Below, one piece after another: positions 26,557-34,024 of a stretch of 64,000 nucleotides of DNA. The notes beneath the pieces are model-generated. The model saw only the letters and a list, made by a program, of their open reading frames with translations. It was not told where the DNA came from and searched no databases. This DNA is from Pelagihabitans sp963710535 (GTDB taxonomy: Bacteria; Bacteroidota; Bacteroidia; Flavobacteriales; Flavobacteriaceae). How positions within the stretch are numbered: the stretch's first letter is position 1; each line of letters opens with the position of its first letter. The position numbers were made by a program, and so were the translations under genes. The stretch spans positions 992,001 to 1,056,000 of the forward strand of contig CAVQAW010000003.1 of assembly GCA_963710535.1 (NCBI GenBank), written 5' to 3'.

Positions 26557-27915
26557 TCAAGCCAAAATCTTTTGTTTCAAAGCTCCCAAATCAAGCCCCC
26601 CATAGTTTCCGGAGCTCATCAAAAGCAGCACGCTATCCTCAAAATTTTGTTGAAACAGATAGTCGCGAAAGGCCTCGGCCTCTGTAAAGATAATGAGGTC
26701 ATTGCGGTCAAAGGCCTCGGCTATCTGTGCCTTACTTACCGCCGCTAGACGTTTGATTTTTACCGATTCAGGCAAATAAAACACCACTGCGGTGTCTGCA
26801 CTATCGAGCGTACCCTTGTATTCCTTCAGGAATTCGGGATTAAAACTGCTATAGGTATGGAGTTCCAAACAAGCGATGAGCCTTCGGTCGGGGTATTGTT
26901 CCTTGACCGCCAAGGTAGTGGCGGCGACCTTGCTGGGCGAATGGGCAAAATCTTTATAGGCCACGGCAGATTGATGCTCCGCTATTTTTTCGAGACGTTT
27001 CGAAGCCCCTTTGAAAGATGCGATTGCCTCATAGAAGTCGGCTTCATCGACCCCCATGTTCTGACAGATCCACTTTGCGCCCGCAAGATTGCCCAGGTTA
27101 TGCCGCCCAAAAATTTCGATAGGCATAGGGCCTTCGGGGGTTTCCAGAAACGTTTGTCCGTTTTCAACAAAATAATCCGGCGTGCGATAGGGAAATTTTC
27201 GAATGGCGCCTTGGCTCGATTCCACCAATCTTTTTACCTCTGGATCTTCGATATTATAGGTAATGCTCCCGCCCTGTACGATGCCATCGACAAAAATCCG
27301 GAACTGTTCCACATAATTTTCGAATGTGGGAAAAACATTGATATGGTCCCATGCGATCCCGCTCAATAAGGCAATATTGGGACGGTACAAGTGGAATTTT
27401 GGCCTCCTGTCTATGGGCGATGACAAATACTCGTCTCCCTCCAAAACCATAAAATCATTTTCTTCGGTCAGGTGCACCATTCGGTCGAACCCTTCCAATT
27501 GCGCCCCGACCATATAATCGACCGACCGGCTATGGTACTTCAGTACATGCAGTATCATGGAAGTGATCGTCGTTTTGCCATGGCTGCCGCCGATGACCAC
27601 CCTCGTCTTGTTCTTAGACTGCTCATAAAGAAATTCTGGATAGGAATAGATGGTGATTCCCAATTCCTGGGCCTGAAGCAATTCAGGATTATCGGCCTTG
27701 GCATGCATGCCGAGGATCACGGCATCCAAATTCCGGTGAATTTTTTCGGGGAACCAACCGATTTGCCCAGGAAGCAGGCCTTGTGCGGCCAACCTTCCGG
27801 CTGAAGGTTCGAAAATGACGTCATCGCTTCCAGTGATCTTGTATCCCTTTTGATGGAGCGCCAAGGCCAGGTTGTGCATGGCACTGCCGCCTATGGCGAT
27901 AAAATGAATTTGCAT
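26557..27915 (-). CDS. UDP-N-acetylmuramate:tripeptide ligase (Mpl-like)
   Basis: Mur ligase of 452 residues from the start at the complement of 27913-27915; an earlier in-frame start 69 nt upstream gives an unlikely Cys-rich leader. It begins MQIHFIAIGGSAMHNLALAL, the Rossmann-like domain of MurC/Mpl, then ATP-binding GGSHGKTTITSMIL, and the middle domain motif HNLGNLAGAKWI. Mpl rejoins recycled tripeptide to UDP-MurNAc in peptidoglycan recycling. MurC itself is larger in most bacteria, and the sequence is closer to Mpl, but I cannot exclude another Mur-type ligase. Confidence 0.8.
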   Translation of the reverse strand: MQIHFIAIGGSAMHNLALALHQKGYKITGSDDVIFEPSAGRLAAQGLLPGQIGWFPEKIHRNLDAVILGMHAKADNPELLQAQELGITIYSYPEFLYEQSKNKTRVVIGGSHGKTTITSMILHVLKYHSRSVDYMVGAQLEGFDRMVHLTEENDFMVLEGDEYLSSPIDRRPKFHLYRPNIALLSGIAWDHINVFPTFENYVEQFRIFVDGIVQGGSITYNIEDPEVKRLVESSQGAIRKFPYRTPDYFVENGQTFLETPEGPMPIEIFGRHNLGNLAGAKWICQNMGVDEADFYEAIASFKGASKRLEKIAEHQSAVAYKDFAHSPSKVAATTLAVKEQYPDRRLIACLELHTYSSFNPEFLKEYKGTLDSADTAVVFYLPESVKIKRLAAVSKAQIAEAFDRNDLIIFTEAEAFRDYLFQQNFEDSVLLLMSSGNYGGLDLGALKQKILA

Positions 27916-27933
27916 GAATGCGGGTTTATCGAC

Positions 27934-27964
27934 CAAAGATAGGCATTGAAAAGAGCAACAACAA
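27934..27964 (-). promoter_or_regulatory. Promoter of the Mpl-like gene
   Basis: On the minus strand TTG (complement of 27962-27964) and TATCTTTG (complement of 27934-27941) are 20 nt apart, matching the Bacteroidota consensus. Expected start near 27927, about 12 nt before the ATG. Confidence 0.65.
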
Positions 27965-28013
27965 CAGCCCAAATCCCGATTCATATTTTTATCTTAGTCG
28001 AAGAAAATCTACA

Positions 28014-28331
28014 ATGGACTATCACTTGAACAACATTGCCCCAAAAGAGATCATGCCCGGTTACCATGGCAAATTGATCCATGCCGAAAACATGAGCATT
28101 GCCTTTTGGGAAGTAACCAAAGGTGCAACCGTTCCGGAACACGCCCATAAAAATGAACAACTGATGCAGGTGTTGGAAGGGGAGTTCGAATTCACCCTCG
28201 ATGGAGTGACCAAATTATACAGGCCAGGGGATCTCGTCGTCATTGCGCCATATCAAAAACATAGCGGCAGGGCTTTGACCCCCTGTAAATTGATGGATGT
28301 ATTTAGTCCGGTTCGTGAAGAATACCAATAA
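28014..28331 (+). CDS. Cupin protein, KdgF-like
   Basis: 105-residue single cupin barrel. Metal ligands are visible as HAHKNEQ (H43, H45, Q49) and KHSG (H83), lining up with the His-x-His-x3-Gln and distal His of KdgF. The closing MDVFSPVREEY is also KdgF-like. KdgF opens the rings of unsaturated uronates released from pectin or alginate. The start codon is the ATG at 28014 after an AT-rich leader. The next gene, an SDR, follows after 29 nt, and cupin-SDR pairs occur in uronate pathways; substrate not proved. Confidence 0.75.
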   Translation: MDYHLNNIAPKEIMPGYHGKLIHAENMSIAFWEVTKGATVPEHAHKNEQLMQVLEGEFEFTLDGVTKLYRPGDLVVIAPYQKHSGRALTPCKLMDVFSPVREEYQ

Positions 28332-28360
28332 CGGGCACATTGCCTTCCAAGAAACCAAGT

Positions 28361-29146
28361 ATGAACATATCCCTTAAAGGAAAAAAGGCCCTGGTCGGGG
28401 CCAGTAGCGGAGGCATAGGCGAAGCCATAGCAAGGCAATTGGCCGATAGCGGGGCCAGTGTGACATTGATGGCCAGAAATGAAAAAAAAATGAAGGCCGT
28501 TTTAAGTGATCTTCACAAAAGTGAAGGGCAGTCCCACGGCTACCTATTGGTCGATTTTTCTGATTTTGAAGCCTTTGAAAGGGTGATATCCGACTTTTTC
28601 AAAGCCAATACGATCGATATTCTGGTCAACAATACCCAAGGCCCAAAAGCCGGTTCGGCCATGGAAGTTTCTATTTCGGATTACCAAAAGGCGTTCGACC
28701 TACTGTTCAAAACAGTGGCTTTGACCACTGAATTGGCGCTGCCACATATGATCGACAAGGAGTGGGGCCGGATCATCAATGTCGCCTCTGTTTCGGTAAA
28801 GGAACCATTGTCTTATTTGGCCTTGTCGAACAGTATTCGCTCTGCAATGGTCACTTGGGCCAAGTCGCTGGCAACGGAGGTCGCGACACATCAAATTACC
28901 GTGAACAGCGTGCTCACCGGCTATTTTGATACCGAACGTATCGCTCAGCTCAACGCTAAGAAAGCATCGCAACTTGGCATCCCGGAATCTGAAGTAAGGT
29001 CAGAAATGGAGGCCCGTGTTCCCGCAAAACGAATCGGAAAACCTGAAGAATATGGACATTTGGTGGCCTTTTTGGCCTCTGACAAGGCATCCTATATCAC
29101 GGGTACACAAATTCCCATTGATGGCGGCCTGTTAAAATCGCTTTAA
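28361..29146 (+). CDS. SDR-family oxidoreductase with altered catalytic motif
   Basis: Short-chain dehydrogenase/reductase of 261 residues from the ATG at 28361. The dinucleotide motif is GASSGGIG (13-20), and the family serine is in NVASVS (Ser143). At the place of the usual Tyr-x3-Lys the sequence reads SNSIR (156-160), so both catalytic Tyr and Lys are replaced. Some FabG-like Bacteroidota SDRs share this form. The C-terminal substrate loop GYFDTERIAQLNAKK and the motif PIDGG are present. It is coupled to the KdgF-like cupin. Either an atypical mechanism or a non-redox role is possible. Confidence 0.82.
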   Translation: MNISLKGKKALVGASSGGIGEAIARQLADSGASVTLMARNEKKMKAVLSDLHKSEGQSHGYLLVDFSDFEAFERVISDFFKANTIDILVNNTQGPKAGSAMEVSISDYQKAFDLLFKTVALTTELALPHMIDKEWGRIINVASVSVKEPLSYLALSNSIRSAMVTWAKSLATEVATHQITVNSVLTGYFDTERIAQLNAKKASQLGIPESEVRSEMEARVPAKRIGKPEEYGHLVAFLASDKASYITGTQIPIDGGLLKSL

Positions 29147-29211
29147 GTTTTTTCCAATAGGACCGATCGGTTCGGACTACAAAATCCCTTTCCCGCCAAA
29201 ATCGCCAAGGT

Positions 29212-29739
29212 TCAACGCCTCACTTTTGGTGGATATTTGGCAAGCACCTTTTCTACCACTTCCTTGAGCTCGAGTTCTTTATCGGCCGGCGTGCCTTTCT
29301 CCCTAAAGTTGGCCACGCTGACGGCCTGCCAAAAAAGGACATCCTTTTGATTGTCGACAAAGTCAAATTGAATTTCACGTTGCAGCTTGTTTCCCCTCAC
29401 CGGAATTCCCACAGAAACGCCTCCGCCAACGTTTCGGCCCGTACCCCCAAGGCCTACCCCTACCGCACTGTTTTGCGGGGCCTGGAAAACGGTGCTCTTA
29501 ATATTGATATAAAAATCGGGCTCTTCGGACAGCAGCATTCCTTTTTCCCTCATTTTCGCATCCAATACCTGCAACAACCTTTTGGCATCAAAATTGTTCA
29601 TGCCGGTATCCATGTCAGGATAGTAGTTATAGGTATTGTAGTTGCTGAAATTGGTGGTCTTTTCATAATCATACCGAACACTTAGCGTGCCACAGGAAAC
29701 AAAAAGAAGTAAAAAAGCAAGTTTTGCCAAACGGTACAT
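29212..29739 (-). CDS. DUF4136-family lipoprotein
   Basis: 175 residues with a lipobox FVSCGTL. The mature part starts with VRYDYEKTTNFSNYNTYNYY, the hallmark N-terminal strand of DUF4136. A Gly-rich central loop (VGVGLGGTGRNVGGG) and the ending VEKVLAKYPP fit the family. Predicted to be attached to the outer membrane; function unknown. The gene lies between the SDR (convergent) and obgE (same strand, 66 nt upstream). Confidence 0.9.
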   Translation of the reverse strand: MYRLAKLAFLLLFVSCGTLSVRYDYEKTTNFSNYNTYNYYPDMDTGMNNFDAKRLLQVLDAKMREKGMLLSEEPDFYINIKSTVFQAPQNSAVGVGLGGTGRNVGGGVSVGIPVRGNKLQREIQFDFVDNQKDVLFWQAVSVANFREKGTPADKELELKEVVEKVLAKYPPKVRR

Positions 29740-29805
29740 GGGGTCCTTTTTTCACTAATTTAAGGAAAATATGGCCTTGATGATCCCCAGCAAGGCTTTA
29801 TTCGA

Positions 29806-30807
29806 TTAACTGTTGAGCATGGCCCAGAGCCTATCCTTCAATTCCGATATCCCCTGTTGGGCTACCGAGGAGATGAACAAATAGGGCACCGTTTTAAAAT
29901 CATTGTCCAATTCAACGCGCATTTCAGCGATGAGTTCCTCATCCAACAAATCGCTTTTCGAAATGGCGATGAGCCGATCTTTATGGAGCAATTCCTCGTT
30001 GTAGCGGCGGAGTTCATCCAAGAGGATTTCGTATTCCTTGCTGATGTCCTTGCTATCGGCCGGAATCAGAAATAGCAAAGTGGCGTTGCGCTCGATATGC
30101 CGAAGGAAGTAATGGCCGAGTCCTTTCCCCTCCGCGGCCCCCTCGATGATCCCGGGAATATCGGCCATCACGAAACTCTGGAAATCGCGATATTCCACAA
30201 TGCCCAGGTTCGGTTTCAAAGTAGTGAACGCGTAGTCGGCAATTTTAGGTTTTGCGGAGGTGACCACCGACAACAAAGTTGATTTTCCCGCATTGGGGAA
30301 GCCCACCAGGCCCACATCGGCCAAAACCTTCAGTTCCAGGACCACTTGTATTTCCTTGCCCGGTATACCCGGTTGCGCATATCTGGGGGTTTGGTTGGTG
30401 GCGCTCCTAAAGTGCCAGTTTCCCAATCCGCCCATTCCGCCTTCCAAAAGTATTTTTTCTTCGCCGTCTTCGGTGATCTCAAAGAGGATGTCGTTGGTTT
30501 CAAAATCCTTCACCACGGTACCCAAAGGCACCTCCATGTAAGTATCCTCTCCTTCGGCGCCAGAACTCCTATTTTTGCTGCCATGCTCACCATGTCCGGC
30601 CCTGAAGTGTTTTTTGAATTTAAAGTTGACCAGGGTCCATAGGTTTTTGTTCCCCTTTACGATCACATGACCGCCACGACCTCCGTCACCGCCATCGGGC
30701 CCTCCTTTTGAGATGTATTTTTCACGATGTAGGTGCGCTGAACCCTTACCCCCATTTCCGGATTGGGCATACACCTTCACATAATCCACAAAATTGCCTT
30801 CGGTCAT
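29806..30807 (-). CDS. obgE: GTPase Obg/CgtA
   Basis: 333 residues; Obg helps late assembly of the 50S subunit and links growth to GTP levels. The N-terminal glycine-rich Obg domain (GNGGKGSAHLHREKYI, GGPDGGDGGRGGHVIV) spans about 1-158. The G domain starts at about 160, with G1 GFPNAGKST (169-177), G3 DIPGII and G4 SKSD. It lacks the longer C-terminal extension seen in some bacteria. Promoter-like CAAAAGTA lies 60 nt upstream. Its downstream gene encodes DUF4136. Confidence 0.96.
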   Translation of the reverse strand: MTEGNFVDYVKVYAQSGNGGKGSAHLHREKYISKGGPDGGDGGRGGHVIVKGNKNLWTLVNFKFKKHFRAGHGEHGSKNRSSGAEGEDTYMEVPLGTVVKDFETNDILFEITEDGEEKILLEGGMGGLGNWHFRSATNQTPRYAQPGIPGKEIQVVLELKVLADVGLVGFPNAGKSTLLSVVTSAKPKIADYAFTTLKPNLGIVEYRDFQSFVMADIPGIIEGAAEGKGLGHYFLRHIERNATLLFLIPADSKDISKEYEILLDELRRYNEELLHKDRLIAISKSDLLDEELIAEMRVELDNDFKTVPYLFISSVAQQGISELKDRLWAMLNS

Positions 30808-30866
30808 TGTTTCGTTTCGGTTTTTTAATCATTTCGACCGATGCTATGGATCGGTATCCGTTATCG

Positions 30867-30874
30867 CAAAAGTA
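30867..30874 (-). promoter_or_regulatory. Candidate -7 promoter box of obgE
   Basis: The minus-strand sequence TACTTTTG matches TAnnTTTG. No good TTG lies at the proper distance. The expected leader is about 50 nt and contains a short inverted repeat (ACCGAT, ATCGGT; 30837-30855). Confidence 0.45.
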
Positions 30875-30960
30875 ATCAATTAAGCCCTAGTTAAATTGCA
30901 TCACCAAAATGGAAATGGCGTTAATGGCTTTGGGCATAAAGAGACCTTAAATGTTGCTTT

Positions 30961-31080
30961 CGCCACCGTGTCAACAATGCCCAGCGAAGCGAGGTATTGC
31001 GTATGGTGCGGGCCTTTTCGAACAGCGGTCCATGGCCGTAATGTAATAAGTGTCCGTAGATTTTACCGTGAAATACGCTT
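30961..31080. repeat. Possible remnant of an intergenic repeat
   Basis: The minus strand of this stretch carries GCAAAGCG, CTTATTAC and CTCGCTTCGCTGGG elements that resemble parts of the 41200-41290 intergenic region (GCTTCGCTTTGTT, CTTATTACGATG). The match is short and was found by eye, so a shared dispersed element is only suggested. Confidence 0.2.
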
Positions 31081-31089
31081 TGCGCTGCG

Positions 31090-32193
31090 TTATAGACCGT
31101 CGATGACTTTGGCCAATCGGCCGGTAATTTCCGAGATGCTTCCAATGCCGTTCACGACATGGAACTTGCCCTGCGATTTGTAGTAGTCTCTCAGCGGAGC
31201 CGTTTTTTCGTTGTACTCCTCGAATCGGTTGCGGATCTTGCCCACATCCTGGTCATCGGTTCGGCCACTGACCTTGCCGCGTTCCAACAGTCTGGAAATC
31301 AAAACCTCGTCATTCGCTTCCAGGGCGATGGTGGCATTTATTTCCATATCCTTGGTTTCCAAAAAGAAATCCAACGCTTCTGCCTGGGCCGCGGTCCTTG
31401 GAAAGCCATCAAAAATGAAGCCCTTTGCCTCGGGGTTCTTCTCTACCTCGTCTTGCAGCATCTTGATGGTCAGCTCATCGGGCACCAAATCGCCACGATC
31501 CATAAAGGCTTTGGCCTGTTTGCCCAACTCGGTTTTGTTACTGATGTTTTTCCGAAAGACATCGCCGGTGGATATATGGAAGAGCTTGTATTTTTCTTTT
31601 AAAAATTCGGCCTGGGTACCTTTTCCGGCACCAGGTTTTCCAAAGAGTACTAAATTGATCATTTGGTATTGGTTTAGTTGGTATACTGATCTTAGGTTTC
31701 TGCCCAATTCTTTGTAGTCAAGTCCGTAACCTACGATAAATTTATTCGGGATCTCCAATCCGATATAGTCAACGGTATATTCGCCGTTGTAAATCCCGGG
31801 TTTATAAAACAGGGTGGCGATTTTGAACTCCTTCACATTTTTGTTCGCGAACAAATGCACCAGTTCCTGCACCGTTCGGCCGGTATCGATGACATCCTCC
31901 AAGATGATCACACTTCTGCCTTCGACCTGTTCCGGCAGGTCCAACAAGGTTTTCACGATACCGGTCGAGGTAAGTCCTTGATAAGAACTCAACCGTACAA
32001 AGGATACCTCACAAGGATGCGGATAGGCTTTCAGGAAATCGGAGACGAACATGAAAGCGCCATTGAGCACGCCCACAAAGATCGGGGTTTTGTCTTTATA
32101 TTCTTTCGCCACCTGATCGGCCACCTTTTTTACCGCCTTGAGGATGTCTTCTTCGCTGATGTAAGGAATAAAAGATTTGTCGTGTAAATTCAT
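31090..32193 (-). CDS. Fused hypoxanthine phosphoribosyltransferase-adenylate kinase
   Basis: Single frame of 367 residues. Residues about 1-175 are a purine phosphoribosyltransferase: the PRPP motif LEDVIDTGRTVQE is at 98-110 and KFIVGYGLDYKELGRN closes it. From residue 178 (internal ATG, complement of 31660-31662) the sequence is a complete adenylate kinase: P-loop GKPGAGKGTQ (185-194), FDGFPRT (261-267), short-LID RLLERGKVSGRTDD (301-314). The first half salvages hypoxanthine or guanine, and the second balances AMP, ADP and ATP. There is no stop or frameshift between them. Divergent from purK-purE. Confidence 0.92.
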   Translation of the reverse strand: MNLHDKSFIPYISEEDILKAVKKVADQVAKEYKDKTPIFVGVLNGAFMFVSDFLKAYPHPCEVSFVRLSSYQGLTSTGIVKTLLDLPEQVEGRSVIILEDVIDTGRTVQELVHLFANKNVKEFKIATLFYKPGIYNGEYTVDYIGLEIPNKFIVGYGLDYKELGRNLRSVYQLNQYQMINLVLFGKPGAGKGTQAEFLKEKYKLFHISTGDVFRKNISNKTELGKQAKAFMDRGDLVPDELTIKMLQDEVEKNPEAKGFIFDGFPRTAAQAEALDFFLETKDMEINATIALEANDEVLISRLLERGKVSGRTDDQDVGKIRNRFEEYNEKTAPLRDYYKSQGKFHVVNGIGSISEITGRLAKVIDGL

Positions 32194-32316
32194 TGGATTG
32201 CCCCACTTTTAGGAAAAGGTAAATATAGTATTTTGATTTCTCTTTTTGGGAACGGGGCATTCCGTTTTAAGAATTCGACGTATTTTTACAAACAAGCGCA
32301 GCTAGCCGTATTCGAT

Positions 32317-33477
32317 ATGACAAATTATTTTTCTTCCGATTTTAAACTGGGAATCCTTGGGGGGGGGCAATTGGGAAAAATGCTCTTGTACGAAACCCGC
32401 AAGTTCGATATCGATACCACCGTACTTGACCCTTCTGCCGAAGCCCCTTGCAAAATAGCTTGCAACACCTTTGTCCAAGGAGATCTGATGGATTACAAAA
32501 CGGTGTACGAATTTGGAAAAAGGGTTGATGTACTGACTATAGAAATCGAAAACGTAAATCTTGATGCCCTTGAAAAACTCGAAGACGAGGGGTTGAAAGT
32601 GTATCCTCCCACCCTTACTTTGCGCACGATACAGAACAAGGCCAAACAAAAATTGTTTTATGTCGACCATAATATCCCAACCGCCGATTTTCATCGATTT
32701 GCCTATAAGAGTGAGATCGAGGACAGCCTGAACAACGGAGGATTGAGCCTTCCGTTTGTCTGGAAAGCGGCCCAATTCGGGTACGATGGGCAAGGCGTAA
32801 AGATCGTCAGAAAATTGGAAGATCTGGAGGATTTGCCTTCCGGGGAGTGCATCGCAGAAAACTTGATCAATTTTAAGAATGAATTGGCGGTTATCGTGGC
32901 CAGGGGCAGGGATGGTGGCGTTAAGACCTATCCCGTGGTGGAAATGGAATTCCATCCGGAAGCGAATCAGGTAGAATATGTCATATGTCCGGCACGAATC
33001 GATGGCAAAGTGGCCCAAAGGGCGATTGAAATAGCCTTGAAGGTTTCTGAAAAAATGAAACATGTGGGCCTTTTGGCCGTGGAGATGTTCCAGACCAAAG
33101 ACGATCAGATCTTGGTGAACGAGGTGGCACCAAGGCCACACAACAGTGGCCATTACAGCATTGAGGCCAGCTATACCAACCAATTCGAACAGCACCTGCG
33201 TGCCATTTTGGGCCTGCCTTTGGGAAATACAGAAAGCAAAGTGGCAGGTATTATGGTGAATTTGGTCGGTGCCGAAGGTTATACCGGCGAGGTGTTCTAC
33301 CAAAACATCGAGGAAATCCTGAAACTCGACGGGGTTACGCCGCACATATACGGTAAACGGCAAACCCGTCCCTTCAGAAAAATGGGACACGTGACCATCG
33401 TAAACCAAGATTTGACAGAAGCACGAAAAATTGCGCAACAAGTAAAGGAAACCATAAAAGTAATCAGCAAAACATAA
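32317..33477 (+). CDS. purK: 5-(carboxyamino)imidazole ribonucleotide synthase
   Basis: ATP-grasp enzyme of 386 residues that converts AIR, bicarbonate and ATP to N5-CAIR in de novo purine synthesis. The start at 32317 gives MTNYFSSDFKLGILGGGQLG; the region between 32233 and this ATG is not needed. The PurK motifs GGGQLGKM, VWKAAQFGYDGQG (ATP-grasp loop), NEVAPRPHNSGHYSIEA and the ending are present. PurE follows after 3 nt, so both are in one unit with coupled products. The long open frame on the reverse strand is a shadow. Confidence 0.95.
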   Translation: MTNYFSSDFKLGILGGGQLGKMLLYETRKFDIDTTVLDPSAEAPCKIACNTFVQGDLMDYKTVYEFGKRVDVLTIEIENVNLDALEKLEDEGLKVYPPTLTLRTIQNKAKQKLFYVDHNIPTADFHRFAYKSEIEDSLNNGGLSLPFVWKAAQFGYDGQGVKIVRKLEDLEDLPSGECIAENLINFKNELAVIVARGRDGGVKTYPVVEMEFHPEANQVEYVICPARIDGKVAQRAIEIALKVSEKMKHVGLLAVEMFQTKDDQILVNEVAPRPHNSGHYSIEASYTNQFEQHLRAILGLPLGNTESKVAGIMVNLVGAEGYTGEVFYQNIEEILKLDGVTPHIYGKRQTRPFRKMGHVTIVNQDLTEARKIAQQVKETIKVISKT

Positions 33478-33480
33478 ACC

Positions 33481-33972
33481 ATGGGGAAAGTAGCCGTAGT
33501 TATGGGTAGCACCAGCGACCTGCCGGTAATGGAGGAAGCCGTTGCCATATTAAAAGAGTTTGGGATTGTGGTCGATGTCGATATCGTCTCGGCCCATAGA
33601 ACCCCCGACAAACTTTTCGATTTCAGTAAAAATGCCCATAAAAATGGCTATTCGGTGATTATTGCCGGAGCCGGTGGTGCGGCCCATTTACCGGGTATGG
33701 TAGCTTCACTGACACCCCTGCCGGTCATTGGCGTCCCCGTAAAGAGCAGCAATTCGATCGATGGATGGGATTCCATACTTTCGATCCTTCAAATGCCCGG
33801 TGGGGTACCTGTGGCCACCGTCGCGCTCAACGGCGCAAAGAACGCCGGTATTTTGGCCGCACAGATCATCGGCAGTTCCGACAAAACGGTTTTGGACCAG
33901 ATCATTGCGTACAAAGAAAGTTTAAAGGACAAGGTCATCCAGAGTTCCAAGACATTAAAGGCCAAAAAATAG
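33481..33972 (+). CDS. purE: N5-carboxyaminoimidazole ribonucleotide mutase
   Basis: Class I PurE of 163 residues that moves the carboxyl group of N5-CAIR to C4 (step after PurK). The conserved MGSTSDLPVM loop is at about 9-18, SAHRTPD at 39-45, and AGGAAHLPGMVASLTPLPVIGVP-type strands (read here as AGGAAHLPGM and LPVIGVPV) bind the CAIR. It begins right after purK. The C-terminal extension is basic. Confidence 0.95.
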   Translation: MGKVAVVMGSTSDLPVMEEAVAILKEFGIVVDVDIVSAHRTPDKLFDFSKNAHKNGYSVIIAGAGGAAHLPGMVASLTPLPVIGVPVKSSNSIDGWDSILSILQMPGGVPVATVALNGAKNAGILAAQIIGSSDKTVLDQIIAYKESLKDKVIQSSKTLKAKK

Positions 33973-34024
33973 GGATACCGATGTCCAACTGTTCGCGAAG
34001 TCGAACAAATGCGCCTAAAACCAT

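Noticed and set aside
30921..31145. Minus-strand frame between obgE and the hpt-adk gene
   Set aside because: It overlaps the 3' end of the fusion gene and its translation has no protein-like pattern.
32302..33441. 379-codon open frame opposite purK
   Set aside because: purK has all its motifs on the plus strand; the reverse frame has unusual composition and no domain.
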